Source: Natronobeatus ordinarius
GTDB lineage: Archaea > Halobacteriota > Halobacteria > Halobacteriales > Natrialbaceae
Length of the DNA: 64,000 nucleotides
Direction: 5' to 3'
Assembly: GCF_024362485.1 (NCBI RefSeq)
Contig: NZ_CP101456.1
Coordinates: 2,046,001-2,110,000, forward strand
Positions 7,191 through 16,536 of the stretch are shown here, in pieces (within the stretch, counting starts at the first letter, position 1; each line of letters opens with the position of its first letter). The notes beneath the pieces were generated by a model. The model had not been told where the DNA came from. It saw only the letters and a list, made by a program, of their open reading frames with translations, and searched no databases. A program made the translations under genes and the position numbers.

Positions 7191-8833
7191 GCACGGGACT
7201 GGTACGCACGGACATCACCGAGGACGACCTCGAGGAACTGATCGGCGATCGGGCACTCGCCCGTGACGATCACCTGAACGCCCCCGGCTTCGTAATTCGG
7301 CCGGACGCCGTCCAGGACGTCCTGTTCGACCTGCGCGAGGAGGCGGGCTTCGATCACCTCTCGTGTGCGACGGCCCAGCAGTACGACGACCGCTACGAGA
7401 CGATCTACCACCTCAAACAGTACGCCGATCCGACCCAGGAGGTGAGCGTCGTCGTGCCGACGTCGGTCGACGAGCCGGTGAGCGAGACGGCCGAACCCGT
7501 CTTCCGGTCGGCCGACTGGGCCGAGCGCGAGAACTACGACCTCGTCGGGATCGAGTACGAGGGCCATCCCGACCTGCGCCGGATCCTGCTGCCGGAGACG
7601 TGGCAGGGCCACCCGCTCAGCCTCGACTACGACCAAGGGAAACCACAGGTTGTCACCCTCTCCGAGCACGCGAACCCGATCCAGCCCGACCACCACGACG
7701 CCGAGTCGGACACGATGTTCCTGAACATCGGTCCACACCATCCGGCGACCCACGGCGTGCTCCACGTGAAGGCGGTGCTCGACGGCGAGACGGTCGTCGA
7801 TGTCGACCCAGACATCGGCTATCTGCACCGCTGTGAGGAGCAGATGTGCCAGAACGGCACCTACCGCCATCAGATCATGCCCTACCCCGACCGGTGGGAC
7901 TACGTCTCGGCGGGCATCTTAAACGAGTGGGCCTATGCGCGTGCCGCGGAGGACTTAGCGGACATCGAGGTGCCCGAGTACGCCCAGGTGATCCGGACGA
8001 TGTCGGCCGAACTGTGCCGGATCGCCTCGCACATGCTCGCACTCGGCACGTTCTGTCTCGACGTCTACGGCGACTTTACCGCCGTCTTCCAGTACACGTT
8101 CCGCGATCGGGAGGTCGTCCAGGACATCTTAGAGGACCTCACCGGCCAGCGGCTCATGTTCAACTACTTCCGGCTCGGCGGCGTCGCCTGGGACCTGCCC
8201 GAACCGCGCGAGGAGTTCTTCGAGAACGTCCGGGACTTCCTCGACGACCTCCCCGCGAAAGTCGCCGAGTACAACGACCTCGTCACCGGAAACGAGATCT
8301 TCCAGATCCGCTGTGTGGACACCGGCATCCTCGAGCCCGAGGTCGCCAAATCCTACGGCTGTACGGGTCCCGTCGCCCGCGGCTCGGGCGTCGACTACGA
8401 CCTCCGACGCGACGACCCCTACGGCTACTACGAGAATCTCGAGTGGAACGTCGTCACCGAGGACGGCATGGACAACTACTCGCGCGTGCTCGTGCGCATG
8501 CAGGAAGTCGAGGAGTCGGCGAAGATCATCGAGCAGTGTGTCGACTTGCTCGAGGAGTGGCCCGAGGACGAACGCGAGATTCAGGCCAACGTCCCCCGCA
8601 CTCTGAAACCGGACGCCGATACGGAGACCTACCGGGCCGTCGAGGCCGCGAAGGGCGAACTCGGCATCTACATCCGGGCCGACGGGACGGACAAGCCGGC
8701 CCGATTCAAGATCCGCAGCCCGTGTTACCACAACCTCTCGGCGCTCGAGGAGATGGTGCAGGACGAGTACATTCCTGACCTGATCGCGTCGCTGGGGAGC
8801 TTAGACATCGTGCTCGGGGAGGTGGATCGCTGA
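7187..8833 (+). CDS. nuoCD: complex I-like fused subunits C and D
   Basis: A 548-residue fusion. Residues about 1-160 are the NuoC (30-kDa) domain (REEAGFDHLSCATAQQYDD, then DLRRILLPETWQGHPL). Residues about 175-548 are NuoD (49-kDa), with NIGPHHPATHGVLH, DIGYLHRCEEQM, the quinone-pocket helices and the C-terminal SLGSLDIVLGEVDR. NuoD supplies part of the quinone-binding cavity. The C-D fusion is usual for haloarchaeal nuo operons. It overlaps both neighbours. Confidence 0.97.
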   Translation: MSTGLVRTDITEDDLEELIGDRALARDDHLNAPGFVIRPDAVQDVLFDLREEAGFDHLSCATAQQYDDRYETIYHLKQYADPTQEVSVVVPTSVDEPVSETAEPVFRSADWAERENYDLVGIEYEGHPDLRRILLPETWQGHPLSLDYDQGKPQVVTLSEHANPIQPDHHDAESDTMFLNIGPHHPATHGVLHVKAVLDGETVVDVDPDIGYLHRCEEQMCQNGTYRHQIMPYPDRWDYVSAGILNEWAYARAAEDLADIEVPEYAQVIRTMSAELCRIASHMLALGTFCLDVYGDFTAVFQYTFRDREVVQDILEDLTGQRLMFNYFRLGGVAWDLPEPREEFFENVRDFLDDLPAKVAEYNDLVTGNEIFQIRCVDTGILEPEVAKSYGCTGPVARGSGVDYDLRRDDPYGYYENLEWNVVTEDGMDNYSRVLVRMQEVEESAKIIEQCVDLLEEWPEDEREIQANVPRTLKPDADTETYRAVEAAKGELGIYIRADGTDKPARFKIRSPCYHNLSALEEMVQDEYIPDLIASLGSLDIVLGEVDR

Positions 8834-9912
8834 TGGTCGTTCCGTTACAGAACGGCGATACGTACCTGCTGCCCGAGCGGATCAGCGACCTCACCGGGCT
8901 CGGCGAGTACGGGATAGCTGGCGAGCTGCTCGCGGCCTTCATCGCCGCGTTCATCGTCGGCAACATCATGCTCGCGATGACCGGCGTCGCCGGGCCGTGG
9001 GCGAAACGAAAGATCACGGCCGCGTTCACCGACCGGATCGCGGTCACCCACCTCGGGCCGGCGGGACTGTTCATCATCGTCGCCGACTCCGTTCGGCTGC
9101 TCTCGAAGGAGATGATCATCCCGGAGAACGCCGACCGGCCGGCGTACGACCTCGCGCCGATCGTCGTCGCGGGCTCGGCGTTGCTCGGCTTCGCCGTGAT
9201 TCCGATGGGATCGGGCATCCAACTCGCCGACCCCGAGGTCGGCCTGGTGTACGTCTTCGCCATCGCCGGCATCGCGAGCATCGGGCTCGTGATGGCTGGC
9301 TACGCTTCGGCGAACAAGTACTCGCTGCTTGGCGGCCTGCGCGCGGTCGCACAGAACATCGCCTACGAGATCCCGCTCGTGGTGACGGGGATGTCGGTGG
9401 TGATCTTCGCCGGGACGCTCCAGCTGAGCGAGATCGTCGCCGCCCAGGCAGAGCCGCTCGTTACGATCGCCGGCGTCTCGATTCCGGCGTGGTACGCACT
9501 GGTCAACCCGTTCGCGTTCGTACTGTTCCTCGCGGCGAACTTCGCCGAAGTGGGTCGAAACCCCTTCGACACGCCCGAGGCACCGACCGAGATCGTCGCC
9601 GGCTACCAGACCGAGTACTCCTCGGTCTACTTCGTCCTGATCTACCTCGGGGAGTTCTTACACATCTTCCTCGGGGGTGCGATCATCGCGACGATCTTCC
9701 TCGGCGGCCCCGCCGGTCCCGGTCCGGCTGAACTGGGCATCGTCTGGTTCCTCGTGAAGATCTGGGCGGTGTTCTTGCTCACCCAGTGGCTGCGCTCGGC
9801 GATCCCGCGCGTGCGGATCGACCAGCTCATCGAGATCGGCTGGAAGGGCATGCTCGTCCTGGCCTTCGCGAACCTGGTACTCACCGCGGTCATCGTGGGG
9901 ATGATAGCATGA
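8833..9912 (+). CDS. nuoH: complex I-like subunit H
   Basis: A 359-residue membrane subunit that forms the quinone access channel. It has eight or nine hydrophobic helices and family motifs, including AERKITAAF-like GPWAKRKITAAFTDRIAVTH, RAVAQNIAYEIPL, and the acidic loop AEVGRNPFDTPEAPTEIVAGY (about residues 237-257). The start shares one base with the nuoCD stop (TGATG), and the stop overlaps nuoI by 4 nt. Confidence 0.96.
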   Translation: MVVPLQNGDTYLLPERISDLTGLGEYGIAGELLAAFIAAFIVGNIMLAMTGVAGPWAKRKITAAFTDRIAVTHLGPAGLFIIVADSVRLLSKEMIIPENADRPAYDLAPIVVAGSALLGFAVIPMGSGIQLADPEVGLVYVFAIAGIASIGLVMAGYASANKYSLLGGLRAVAQNIAYEIPLVVTGMSVVIFAGTLQLSEIVAAQAEPLVTIAGVSIPAWYALVNPFAFVLFLAANFAEVGRNPFDTPEAPTEIVAGYQTEYSSVYFVLIYLGEFLHIFLGGAIIATIFLGGPAGPGPAELGIVWFLVKIWAVFLLTQWLRSAIPRVRIDQLIEIGWKGMLVLAFANLVLTAVIVGMIA

Positions 9913-10370
9913 TCGGACTACTCAAATCGATGGCAACGACGATGAAACACGCGCTGGACGGGGAGACGTTCACCGTCTCCTACCCCGAGGAGGCGCCGGA
10001 GATCTCGCCACGGTTCCGGGGGATCCACAAGTTCAGCCAGGAACGGTGCATCTGGTGTCGCCAGTGTGAGAACGTCTGTCCAAACGACACGATCCAGATC
10101 GTGATGGACGACCAGCGCAACGGCGAGCAGTACAACCTCCACGTCGGTCAGTGCATCTACTGCCGGCTCTGTGAGGAGGTCTGCCCCGTCGACGCCATCT
10201 TGCTCACCCAGAACTTCGAGTTCACGGGCGACACCAAACACGACCTCGTCTACAACAAAGAGCAGCTGAAAGCCGTCCCGTGGTACAAGGACATCGACCC
10301 GCTCGAGTCACGCGAACCCGACCGGGGGGCGTGGGTCGGCGAGGGCGACGGCGAGGTCGACTACCAGTAA
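9909..10370 (+). CDS. nuoI: complex I-like subunit I (two [4Fe-4S] clusters)
   Basis: A 153-residue ferredoxin-like subunit of the peripheral arm. It carries two classic cluster motifs, CIWCRQCENVCP and CIYCRLCEEVCP, which bind clusters N6a and N6b. I start at ATG 9909 (MIGLLKSMATTMKHAL), which overlaps the nuoH stop. In haloarchaea, which lack NuoEFG, an unknown donor must deliver electrons into this arm. Confidence 0.96.
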   Translation: MIGLLKSMATTMKHALDGETFTVSYPEEAPEISPRFRGIHKFSQERCIWCRQCENVCPNDTIQIVMDDQRNGEQYNLHVGQCIYCRLCEEVCPVDAILLTQNFEFTGDTKHDLVYNKEQLKAVPWYKDIDPLESREPDRGAWVGEGDGEVDYQ

Positions 10371-10420
10371 GCCGGATAGTCTCGAAATCTTCAACAGGCA
10401 GACCCAACCAGATCACACCA

Positions 10421-10687
10421 ATGACATACGAGTTGATCGCGTTCGCGCTGTTCGCGGCGGTCACGCTGGGTAGCGCGATCGGCGTCGTCCTCTTACAGGA
10501 CCCCTGGCACTCGGCACTGCTGCTGGGTGTGGCGCTGATGAGCGTCGCGGTCCACTACGTGATGCTGGCGGCCGAGTTCGTCGCCATGATGCAGATTCTC
10601 GTCTACGTGGGCGGGGTACTCATTCTCATCACGTTCGCCGTGATGCTCACGCAACCGGAGACAGCAGACGAGGTGGTACAGACATGA
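10421..10687 (+). CDS. nuoJ1: complex I-like subunit J, N-terminal half
   Basis: An 88-residue membrane protein equivalent to the first half of bacterial NuoJ. It shows the conserved VLLQDPWHSALLLGVALMSVAVHYVMLAAEFVA region and the glycine-rich VYVGGVLILITFAVML helix. NuoJ is split into two genes here; the second half begins at 10684 with a 4-nt overlap. The ATG at 10421 is 50 nt after nuoI, the largest gap in the operon. Confidence 0.92.
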   Translation: MTYELIAFALFAAVTLGSAIGVVLLQDPWHSALLLGVALMSVAVHYVMLAAEFVAMMQILVYVGGVLILITFAVMLTQPETADEVVQT

Positions 10688-11115
10688 CGACCGGTCCGAG
10701 CTTGCGCCTCGGCAAGGCGTTAGTTCCCGGCGTGCTCGCCGTGGCCCTCTTCGGGCTCATGGCGCTGATCGTCGTGAACACCGGGTTCGGGAGCATGCGC
10801 GGCTTCCCGGAGGGGATCTCCGTCACCTCCGAGATCGGCTACGCCTTGCTCGACCTGACGACGATGCAGTCGACCGAGGGCGCGATCGGCGGGACCGAGC
10901 GCTTTCTCGTCTCGTTCATCCTGATCGCCATCGTCCTCGACGCGGCGCTCGACGCTTCGCTCGTACTCGCAAAGCGCGAGGAGGAAGGCGAGCCCGTGAC
11001 GGCGCTCTCGAGCGCTCCATCGGACGCCTCGAGCGGTGCGGCGGGCGGGCGACAGGCGGCCGCAAACGGTGGAACCCGATCGGAGACCGCCGACGCAGGG
11101 GGTGAGGACGCGTGA
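10684..11115 (+). CDS. nuoJ2: complex I-like subunit J, C-terminal half
   Basis: A 143-residue protein with two or three membrane helices (residues about 10-90), followed by a hydrophilic acidic tail of about 45 residues rich in Ala, Ser and Gly. It corresponds to the distal helices of NuoJ. Its identity rests mainly on its place between nuoJ1 and nuoK and on the helix pattern, because the sequence itself is poorly conserved. It overlaps both neighbours by 4 nt. Confidence 0.85.
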   Translation: MTTGPSLRLGKALVPGVLAVALFGLMALIVVNTGFGSMRGFPEGISVTSEIGYALLDLTTMQSTEGAIGGTERFLVSFILIAIVLDAALDASLVLAKREEEGEPVTALSSAPSDASSGAAGGRQAAANGGTRSETADAGGEDA

Positions 11116-11417
11116 GCGTCCCGGTCGAGTACTACGTCCTGCTGTCGATGGCCCTGTTCTGTATCGGGCTGTTCGGCGTCCTGACGCGTCGAAACGCGCT
11201 GCTGTTCCTGATGTCCGTCGAACTCATGCTGAACGCGGCGAACATCAACCTGATCGCCTTCGCGTTCTACCACGGCAACCTCACGGGGCAGGTGTTCGCG
11301 CTCTTCGCGATGGCGCTCGCCGCCGCGGAGGTCGCCGTCGGACTCGGGATCATCCTGGTGCTGTACCGCAACTTCCGTGACGTCGACGTCACGGTACCGT
11401 CGGCGATGAGGTGGTAA
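11112..11417 (+). CDS. nuoK: complex I-like subunit K
   Basis: A 101-residue, three-helix antiporter-like subunit. The start is GTG at 11112, overlapping the nuoJ2 stop. NuoK hallmarks are visible: FCIGLFGVLTRRNALLFLMSVELMLNAANIN, with the buried Glu in SVELML, and MALAAAEVAVGLGIILVLYRN with the second conserved Glu. These acidic residues take part in proton translocation. Confidence 0.96.
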   Translation: MSVPVEYYVLLSMALFCIGLFGVLTRRNALLFLMSVELMLNAANINLIAFAFYHGNLTGQVFALFAMALAAAEVAVGLGIILVLYRNFRDVDVTVPSAMRW

Positions 11418-11421
11418 ACAG

Positions 11422-13461
11422 ATGGAAACTGCATTCGAATTCGCCCCAGCCATCGCCCTGTTCCCGCTCGCGGCGTTCGTCGTCGTGCTCGTCTTCGGGA
11501 AACACATGCCGAAGAAGGGCGCGCTCGCGGGCATCGTCGCCACGGGAGCGTCGCTGCTGTTCTCGCTGTGGGTGCTCGCGGCCGTCGCGGCCGGCGAAAC
11601 CTACCACGAGACGCTACTCGAGTGGGCGGCCGGCGACCCGACGAGCGAGACGGGCGTCGAGGGGATCGAGTTCACGTTCGGTATCTTGCTCGATCCGCTC
11701 TCGGCGTTGATGCTCGTGATCGTCTCGCTGATCGCCTTGCTCGTTCACGTCTTCAGCCTCGGCTACATGAACGCCGAGGGTGAGACGGGACTGCCGCGAT
11801 ACTACGCCGAGCTCGGCCTCTTCACGTTCAGCATGCTCGCGTTCGTCTACGCGGACAACCTGCTAATGGCCTTCATCTTCTTCGAGCTCGTCGGCCTCTG
11901 TTCGTACCTGCTGATCGGCTTCTGGTTCCGCACGCGCAGCGCGCCCTCGGCGGCGAAGAAGGCGTTTTTGGTGACGCGCTTCGGTGACTACTTCTTCCTG
12001 CTCGGGCTGGTCGCCATCGCCGCGACGTTCGGTACGGTCCAGTTCGCCGGCGACGCTTCGTTCGTCGCGGCGGCCCAGGAGGCGATCGAGGCGAACGAAA
12101 CGCTGTTCGGCGTCGACGCGCTCACGTGGGTGACGATCACCGGGCTGCTGGTGCTCGGCGGCGTGATCGGTAAGTCCGCGCAGTTCCCGCTGCACACCTG
12201 GCTGCCCGACGCGATGGAAGGCCCAACCACCGTCTCCGCGCTTATCCACGCCGCGACGATGGTCGCTGCGGGCGTCTACCTCGTCGCCCGGATGTTCGGC
12301 TACTACGCACTCAGCCCCACGTCGCTCGCGATCATCGCCTTCGTCGGCGGCTTCACCGCGCTGTTCGCCGCGACGATGGGCTGTGTCAAAGACGACGTGA
12401 AGCAGGTACTCGCCTACTCGACGATCAGCCAGTACGGCTACATGATGCTCGCTCTCGGCGTCGGCGGCTACGTCGCCGGGGTCTTCCACCTCATGAACCA
12501 CGCCTTCTTCAAGGCGCTGTTGTTCCTCGGGGCCGGCGCCGTCATCGTCCTCATGCACCACGAACAGGACATGTGGAAGATGGGCGGCTTAAAGCAGAGG
12601 GCGCCCGTCACCTACTGGACGTTCCTCGCCGGGGCGCTCGCGCTCGCGGGAATCATCCCGTTCTCGGGCTTCTGGTCGAAAGACGAGATTCTCTACGATG
12701 CGCTGATCGTCGGGCTCAACGAGCCGTTCATCCTCGCCGCGTACGCCATGGGGCTCGTGGCCGTCTTCTTCACCGGCTTCTACACCTTCCGGATGGTGTT
12801 CCTGACGTTCCACGGTGAGCCTCGAAGCGAGGCCGCGGAAGACCCACACCCCGTGGGCTGGAGCATCAAGTTCCCGCTCGCGACCCTGGGCGTGCTCGCG
12901 CTCGTCGCCGGCGTCGCCAACCTCGCGCCCGTCGCCAAACTCCTGAACCTGGACATCACGTTCCTCGAGTTCTGGCTCGACGGCGAGTACGGCGCGGTCG
13001 AGGGGCTGACCTACTCGGCCTACGGTGAGCTTGTCGCCTACGAGAGCGGCGTCATCGCCGGCTCGGAGACGGTCACGCTGCTGGTCGCCGCCGGCCTCGG
13101 GCTCGGCCTGGCGCTCGCCGGCGCCGGCGTGGCCTGGAAGCTGTACAACGTGCCTGAACCCGTCCGGCACACGGAGAAACTCGGCGGCGCCTACCGCGTC
13201 GCGCGAAGCAACTACTACCAGGACGAGTACCAGGTCTGGCTCGCCCGGAGCCTCACGCTGCCGCTGGCTCGAACCGCCGACCGGTTCGACCAGAGCGTCA
13301 TCGACGGCGTCGTCAACGGGATCTCGAGCGTGAGTCTGTTCGGAAGTCGCGGGCTCAAGCGGATCCAGACCGGCGTCGTGACGAACTACGCGGCGCTGAT
13401 CGTCCTTGGTTTCCTGGCGTTACTCGTCGCTCTCGGCGTTCACGGAGGCTGGTTCCTATGA
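11422..13461 (+). CDS. nuoL: complex I-like antiporter subunit L
   Basis: A 679-residue proton-channel subunit with about 16 hydrophobic helices and the lateral amphipathic helix region toward the C-terminus. Family motifs include the FELVGLCSYLLIGFW helix with the pumping Glu, KSAQFPLHTWLPDAMEGPT (channel Lys and the TWLPDA signature) and MNHAFFKALLFLGAG. It sits 4 nt after nuoK and overlaps nuoM by 4 nt. Confidence 0.97.
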   Translation: METAFEFAPAIALFPLAAFVVVLVFGKHMPKKGALAGIVATGASLLFSLWVLAAVAAGETYHETLLEWAAGDPTSETGVEGIEFTFGILLDPLSALMLVIVSLIALLVHVFSLGYMNAEGETGLPRYYAELGLFTFSMLAFVYADNLLMAFIFFELVGLCSYLLIGFWFRTRSAPSAAKKAFLVTRFGDYFFLLGLVAIAATFGTVQFAGDASFVAAAQEAIEANETLFGVDALTWVTITGLLVLGGVIGKSAQFPLHTWLPDAMEGPTTVSALIHAATMVAAGVYLVARMFGYYALSPTSLAIIAFVGGFTALFAATMGCVKDDVKQVLAYSTISQYGYMMLALGVGGYVAGVFHLMNHAFFKALLFLGAGAVIVLMHHEQDMWKMGGLKQRAPVTYWTFLAGALALAGIIPFSGFWSKDEILYDALIVGLNEPFILAAYAMGLVAVFFTGFYTFRMVFLTFHGEPRSEAAEDPHPVGWSIKFPLATLGVLALVAGVANLAPVAKLLNLDITFLEFWLDGEYGAVEGLTYSAYGELVAYESGVIAGSETVTLLVAAGLGLGLALAGAGVAWKLYNVPEPVRHTEKLGGAYRVARSNYYQDEYQVWLARSLTLPLARTADRFDQSVIDGVVNGISSVSLFGSRGLKRIQTGVVTNYAALIVLGFLALLVALGVHGGWFL

Positions 13462-14990
13462 TGATCGAAGCCCTGATCGCAGTCACGTTGGTCGGCGCGC
13501 TCGTGACGTTCGTCGCGCCGAATCGCATCGCCGGTAAACTCGCGTTCGTCGTCAGCCTCGTGCCCGTGGCGCTCTCACTGTGGCTGTTCGCGGCGTTCGA
13601 CGGGAGCGGGAACGCCTTGCTCGACGGCGACCTCGCGTTCGAATCCCAGGCCGAGTGGATCGACCTGGGGCCGTACACCATCTCGTGGTTCGTCGGACTG
13701 GACGGGATCAGCCTGCCGCTCGTGATCCTCACGACGGTGCTCACGACGCTCGCGATCGTGAGTTCGTGGACGCCGATCGACGACCGGGAGGCGCAGTTTT
13801 ACGGCCTCTTGCTGTTCATCGAGGCGAACCTGATCGGCGTCTTCGCGGCGCTCGATTTCTTCCTCTGGTTCATCTTCTGGGAGGCCGTGCTCATCCCGAT
13901 GTACCTGATGATCGGCGTCTGGGGCGGCCCGCGCCGGAAGTACGCCGCGATCAAGTTCTTCGTCTACACGAACGTGGCGTCGCTCGTGATGTTCGGGGCG
14001 TTCATCGCGCTCGTCTTCGGGCTCGGCGACGCCGTGACGAGCTTCGCCCTGCCCGAGATCACCGAGGCGATGCTCACCGTCGGTCCCGAGGGACTGTTCG
14101 GCGTCGACGGCACGACGCTCACGTCGCTCGTGTTCGTCGCGATGTTCCTCGGCTTCGCGGTGAAGGTGCCCGTCGTCCCGTTCCACACCTGGCTGCCGGA
14201 CGCCCACGTCGAGGCGCCGACCCCCGCGTCGGTGCTGTTGGCGGGCGTCCTGTTGAAGATGGGGACCTACGCGCTGTTACGGTTCAACTTCACGATGTTC
14301 CCACAGGAGGTCGTGACCGCCTTCGCGATCCCGATCGCGGCGATCGCCGTCATCAGCGTCATCTACGGCGCGATGCTCGCGCTCGCCCAGACCGACCTCA
14401 AACGGATCGTCGCCTACTCGTCGGTGTCGTCGATGGGCTACGTCATCCTCGGGCTGATTGCGCTCACCCAGTTCGGCGTCGGGGGCGCGACCTTCCAGAT
14501 GGTCAGCCACGGGCTCATCTCGGGGCTGATGTTCATGGCCGTCGGCGTCATCTACAACGCCACCCACACCCGGATGGTTACCGACATGTCCGGAATGGCC
14601 GACCGGATGCCGGTCGCCGTCGGCATCCTGGTCGCCGGCGCCTTCGGTTACATGGGCCTGCCGCTGATGAGCGGCTTCGCCGCGGAGTACTTCATTTTCT
14701 TCGGCGCCTTCGGCTCGGAGAGCCTGCCGTACGCGCCGATCTTCACCGCGCTGGCGATGTTCGGCATCGTCATCGTCGCGGGCTACCTGCTCTTTGCGCT
14801 CCAGCGGGCCGTCTTCGGCCCGTACCGACTCGAGACTGACTACGAGGTAGGCCGTGCGCCGCTGCACGACCTCGCCCCGATGTTCGTCCTGCTCGGACTA
14901 ATCATCGCGCTGGGCGTCGCCCCGGAGTTGATCTTCGAGCTGATCACGGACGCGGTCGATCCGATTCTGGAGCATGGAGGTGACCTCTGA
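13458..14990 (+). CDS. nuoM: complex I-like antiporter subunit M
   Basis: A 510-residue proton-channel subunit with about 14 membrane helices. Conserved features are FFLWFIFWEAVLIPMYLMI (the TM5 Glu), FHTWLPDAHVEAPTPASVLLAG and SVSSMGYVILGL. It begins with two consecutive Met codons; the first overlaps the nuoL stop. The stop shares a base with the nuoN start. Confidence 0.97.
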   Translation: MMIEALIAVTLVGALVTFVAPNRIAGKLAFVVSLVPVALSLWLFAAFDGSGNALLDGDLAFESQAEWIDLGPYTISWFVGLDGISLPLVILTTVLTTLAIVSSWTPIDDREAQFYGLLLFIEANLIGVFAALDFFLWFIFWEAVLIPMYLMIGVWGGPRRKYAAIKFFVYTNVASLVMFGAFIALVFGLGDAVTSFALPEITEAMLTVGPEGLFGVDGTTLTSLVFVAMFLGFAVKVPVVPFHTWLPDAHVEAPTPASVLLAGVLLKMGTYALLRFNFTMFPQEVVTAFAIPIAAIAVISVIYGAMLALAQTDLKRIVAYSSVSSMGYVILGLIALTQFGVGGATFQMVSHGLISGLMFMAVGVIYNATHTRMVTDMSGMADRMPVAVGILVAGAFGYMGLPLMSGFAAEYFIFFGAFGSESLPYAPIFTALAMFGIVIVAGYLLFALQRAVFGPYRLETDYEVGRAPLHDLAPMFVLLGLIIALGVAPELIFELITDAVDPILEHGGDL

Positions 14991-16498
14991 TGACGCTGAT
15001 CGAACTCCCACCGTGGACGGCACTCACCCCCGCGCTGATCCTCGCGCTGACGGCGCTCGCGCTCTTCGTCGTCGACAGCATCAACCCGCGAGCGACCAAC
15101 CGGACGCTGCTCGCGGGAACGGCGACCGCCGGCGCGCTCGCCTCGCTGGGCGTCGCCGTCTGGTTCACGGTCGCGGGCGTCGGCCAGGCCGAGACTGGCG
15201 GCGCCATCGACCTCTTCGGCGGCCAGCTGGTCGTCGACGGCATGGCGCTCTTTTTCATGACCGTCGTCGCCGTCGTCACCGCGATGGTCGCCGTCGCCAG
15301 CTACGACTACATGGACGGCCACGCCTACCAGGCCGAGTACTACTCGCTCGTCCTGCTCGCGGCGACCGGCATGTCGACGATGGCCGCCGCCAACAGCCTC
15401 GTGACGATCTTCATCGCGCTCGAGCTGGCGAGCCTGCCGTCGTACGCGCTGGTCGCAATCTTAAAGGACAACCGCGGCAGCGTCGAGGCCGGTCTGAAGT
15501 ACTTCCTGATCGGCGCGCTCTCCTCGGCGATCATGCTCTACGGGATCAGCCTCGTCTACGGGGCGACCGGCCACCTCCAGCTCGAGGCGATCGCAAACGC
15601 CCTCGGCGACGCCGGAGCCTACAGCGGCCTGCTCGGGCTGGGCGTCCTCATGGTGATCGGCGGCGTCGCGTTCAAGACCGCGAGCGTCCCGTTCCACTTC
15701 TGGGCGCCGGAGGCCTACGAGGGCGCACCCGCGCCGATCTCGGCGTTCCTCTCCTCGGCCTCGAAGGCCGCCGGCTTCGTGATCGCCTTCCGCATCTTCA
15801 CGGAGGCGTTCCCGATCGGGCCGATGCTCGAGCTGGGAATCGACTGGTCGTTCGCGTTCATCGTGCTCGCGATCGTCACGATGACCGTCGGCAACTTTGC
15901 CGCCGCGACCCAGGAGAACGTCAAGCGGATGCTCGCGTACTCCTCGGTCGGTCACGCCGGCTACGCGCTGATCGGCCTCGCCGGTCTGGGCGCCGGCAGC
16001 GAGCTCGTCTTCGGCGCGGCGATGATGCACCTGCTGGTGTACGGCTTCATGAACACGGGTGCGTTCCTGTTCGTCGGCCTCGCCGAGTACTGGGGCGTCG
16101 GGCGCACGTTCGAGGACTACAACGGCCTCGCGGCCCAGGCACCGATCGCCTGCACGGCGCTGGCGGTGTTCATGTTCAGCCTCGCCGGCGTCCCGCCCTT
16201 CGGCGGCTTCTGGAGCAAGTACTTCCTCTTCACCGGCGCGGTCGGCATCGGCAGCACGTCTATGCTCGTCGTCGCCGCCGCGCTCGTCGTCAACAGCGCG
16301 CTCTCGCTGTACTACTACGCGCGGCTGGTCAAGGCGGTCTGGATCGACGACCCCGTCACGCCGCGTGAGTCGCTCGCCCAGCCGACCGGTCTCTACGTGG
16401 CGATCCTCTTTGCCGCCGTCATGACCGTCGCCGTCCTGCCCGGCTTCGGGCCGATCGCCGACGCCGCCAGCGAGGCAGCTGCGGCGCTCGTCCCTTGA
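14990..16498 (+). CDS. nuoN: complex I-like antiporter subunit N
   Basis: A 502-residue proton-channel subunit, last gene of the operon. Typical motifs are FIALELASLPSYALV (TM5 Glu), FKTASVPFHFWAPEAYEGAPAP, and AYSSVGHAGYALIGL. With A, B, CD, H, I, J1, J2, K, L and M it completes the membrane and connecting arms. nuoE, nuoF and nuoG (the NADH-oxidising module) are absent here, as is usual in haloarchaea. Confidence 0.97.
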   Translation: MTLIELPPWTALTPALILALTALALFVVDSINPRATNRTLLAGTATAGALASLGVAVWFTVAGVGQAETGGAIDLFGGQLVVDGMALFFMTVVAVVTAMVAVASYDYMDGHAYQAEYYSLVLLAATGMSTMAAANSLVTIFIALELASLPSYALVAILKDNRGSVEAGLKYFLIGALSSAIMLYGISLVYGATGHLQLEAIANALGDAGAYSGLLGLGVLMVIGGVAFKTASVPFHFWAPEAYEGAPAPISAFLSSASKAAGFVIAFRIFTEAFPIGPMLELGIDWSFAFIVLAIVTMTVGNFAAATQENVKRMLAYSSVGHAGYALIGLAGLGAGSELVFGAAMMHLLVYGFMNTGAFLFVGLAEYWGVGRTFEDYNGLAAQAPIACTALAVFMFSLAGVPPFGGFWSKYFLFTGAVGIGSTSMLVVAAALVVNSALSLYYYARLVKAVWIDDPVTPRESLAQPTGLYVAILFAAVMTVAVLPGFGPIADAASEAAAALVP

Positions 16499-16536
16499 GC
16501 CGGTAGCTTTTACCGTTCTCGGTTGCAACCCGCGAT

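Noticed and set aside
14974-16368. 464-codon rightward frame inside nuoN
   Set aside because: It overlaps nuoN in another frame and gives an Arg-rich product with no hydrophobic helices.
6082-16498. Missing nuoEFG as an unusual loss
   Set aside because: Absence of the NADH-oxidising module is normal for haloarchaeal nuo operons, as are the CD fusion and split J.
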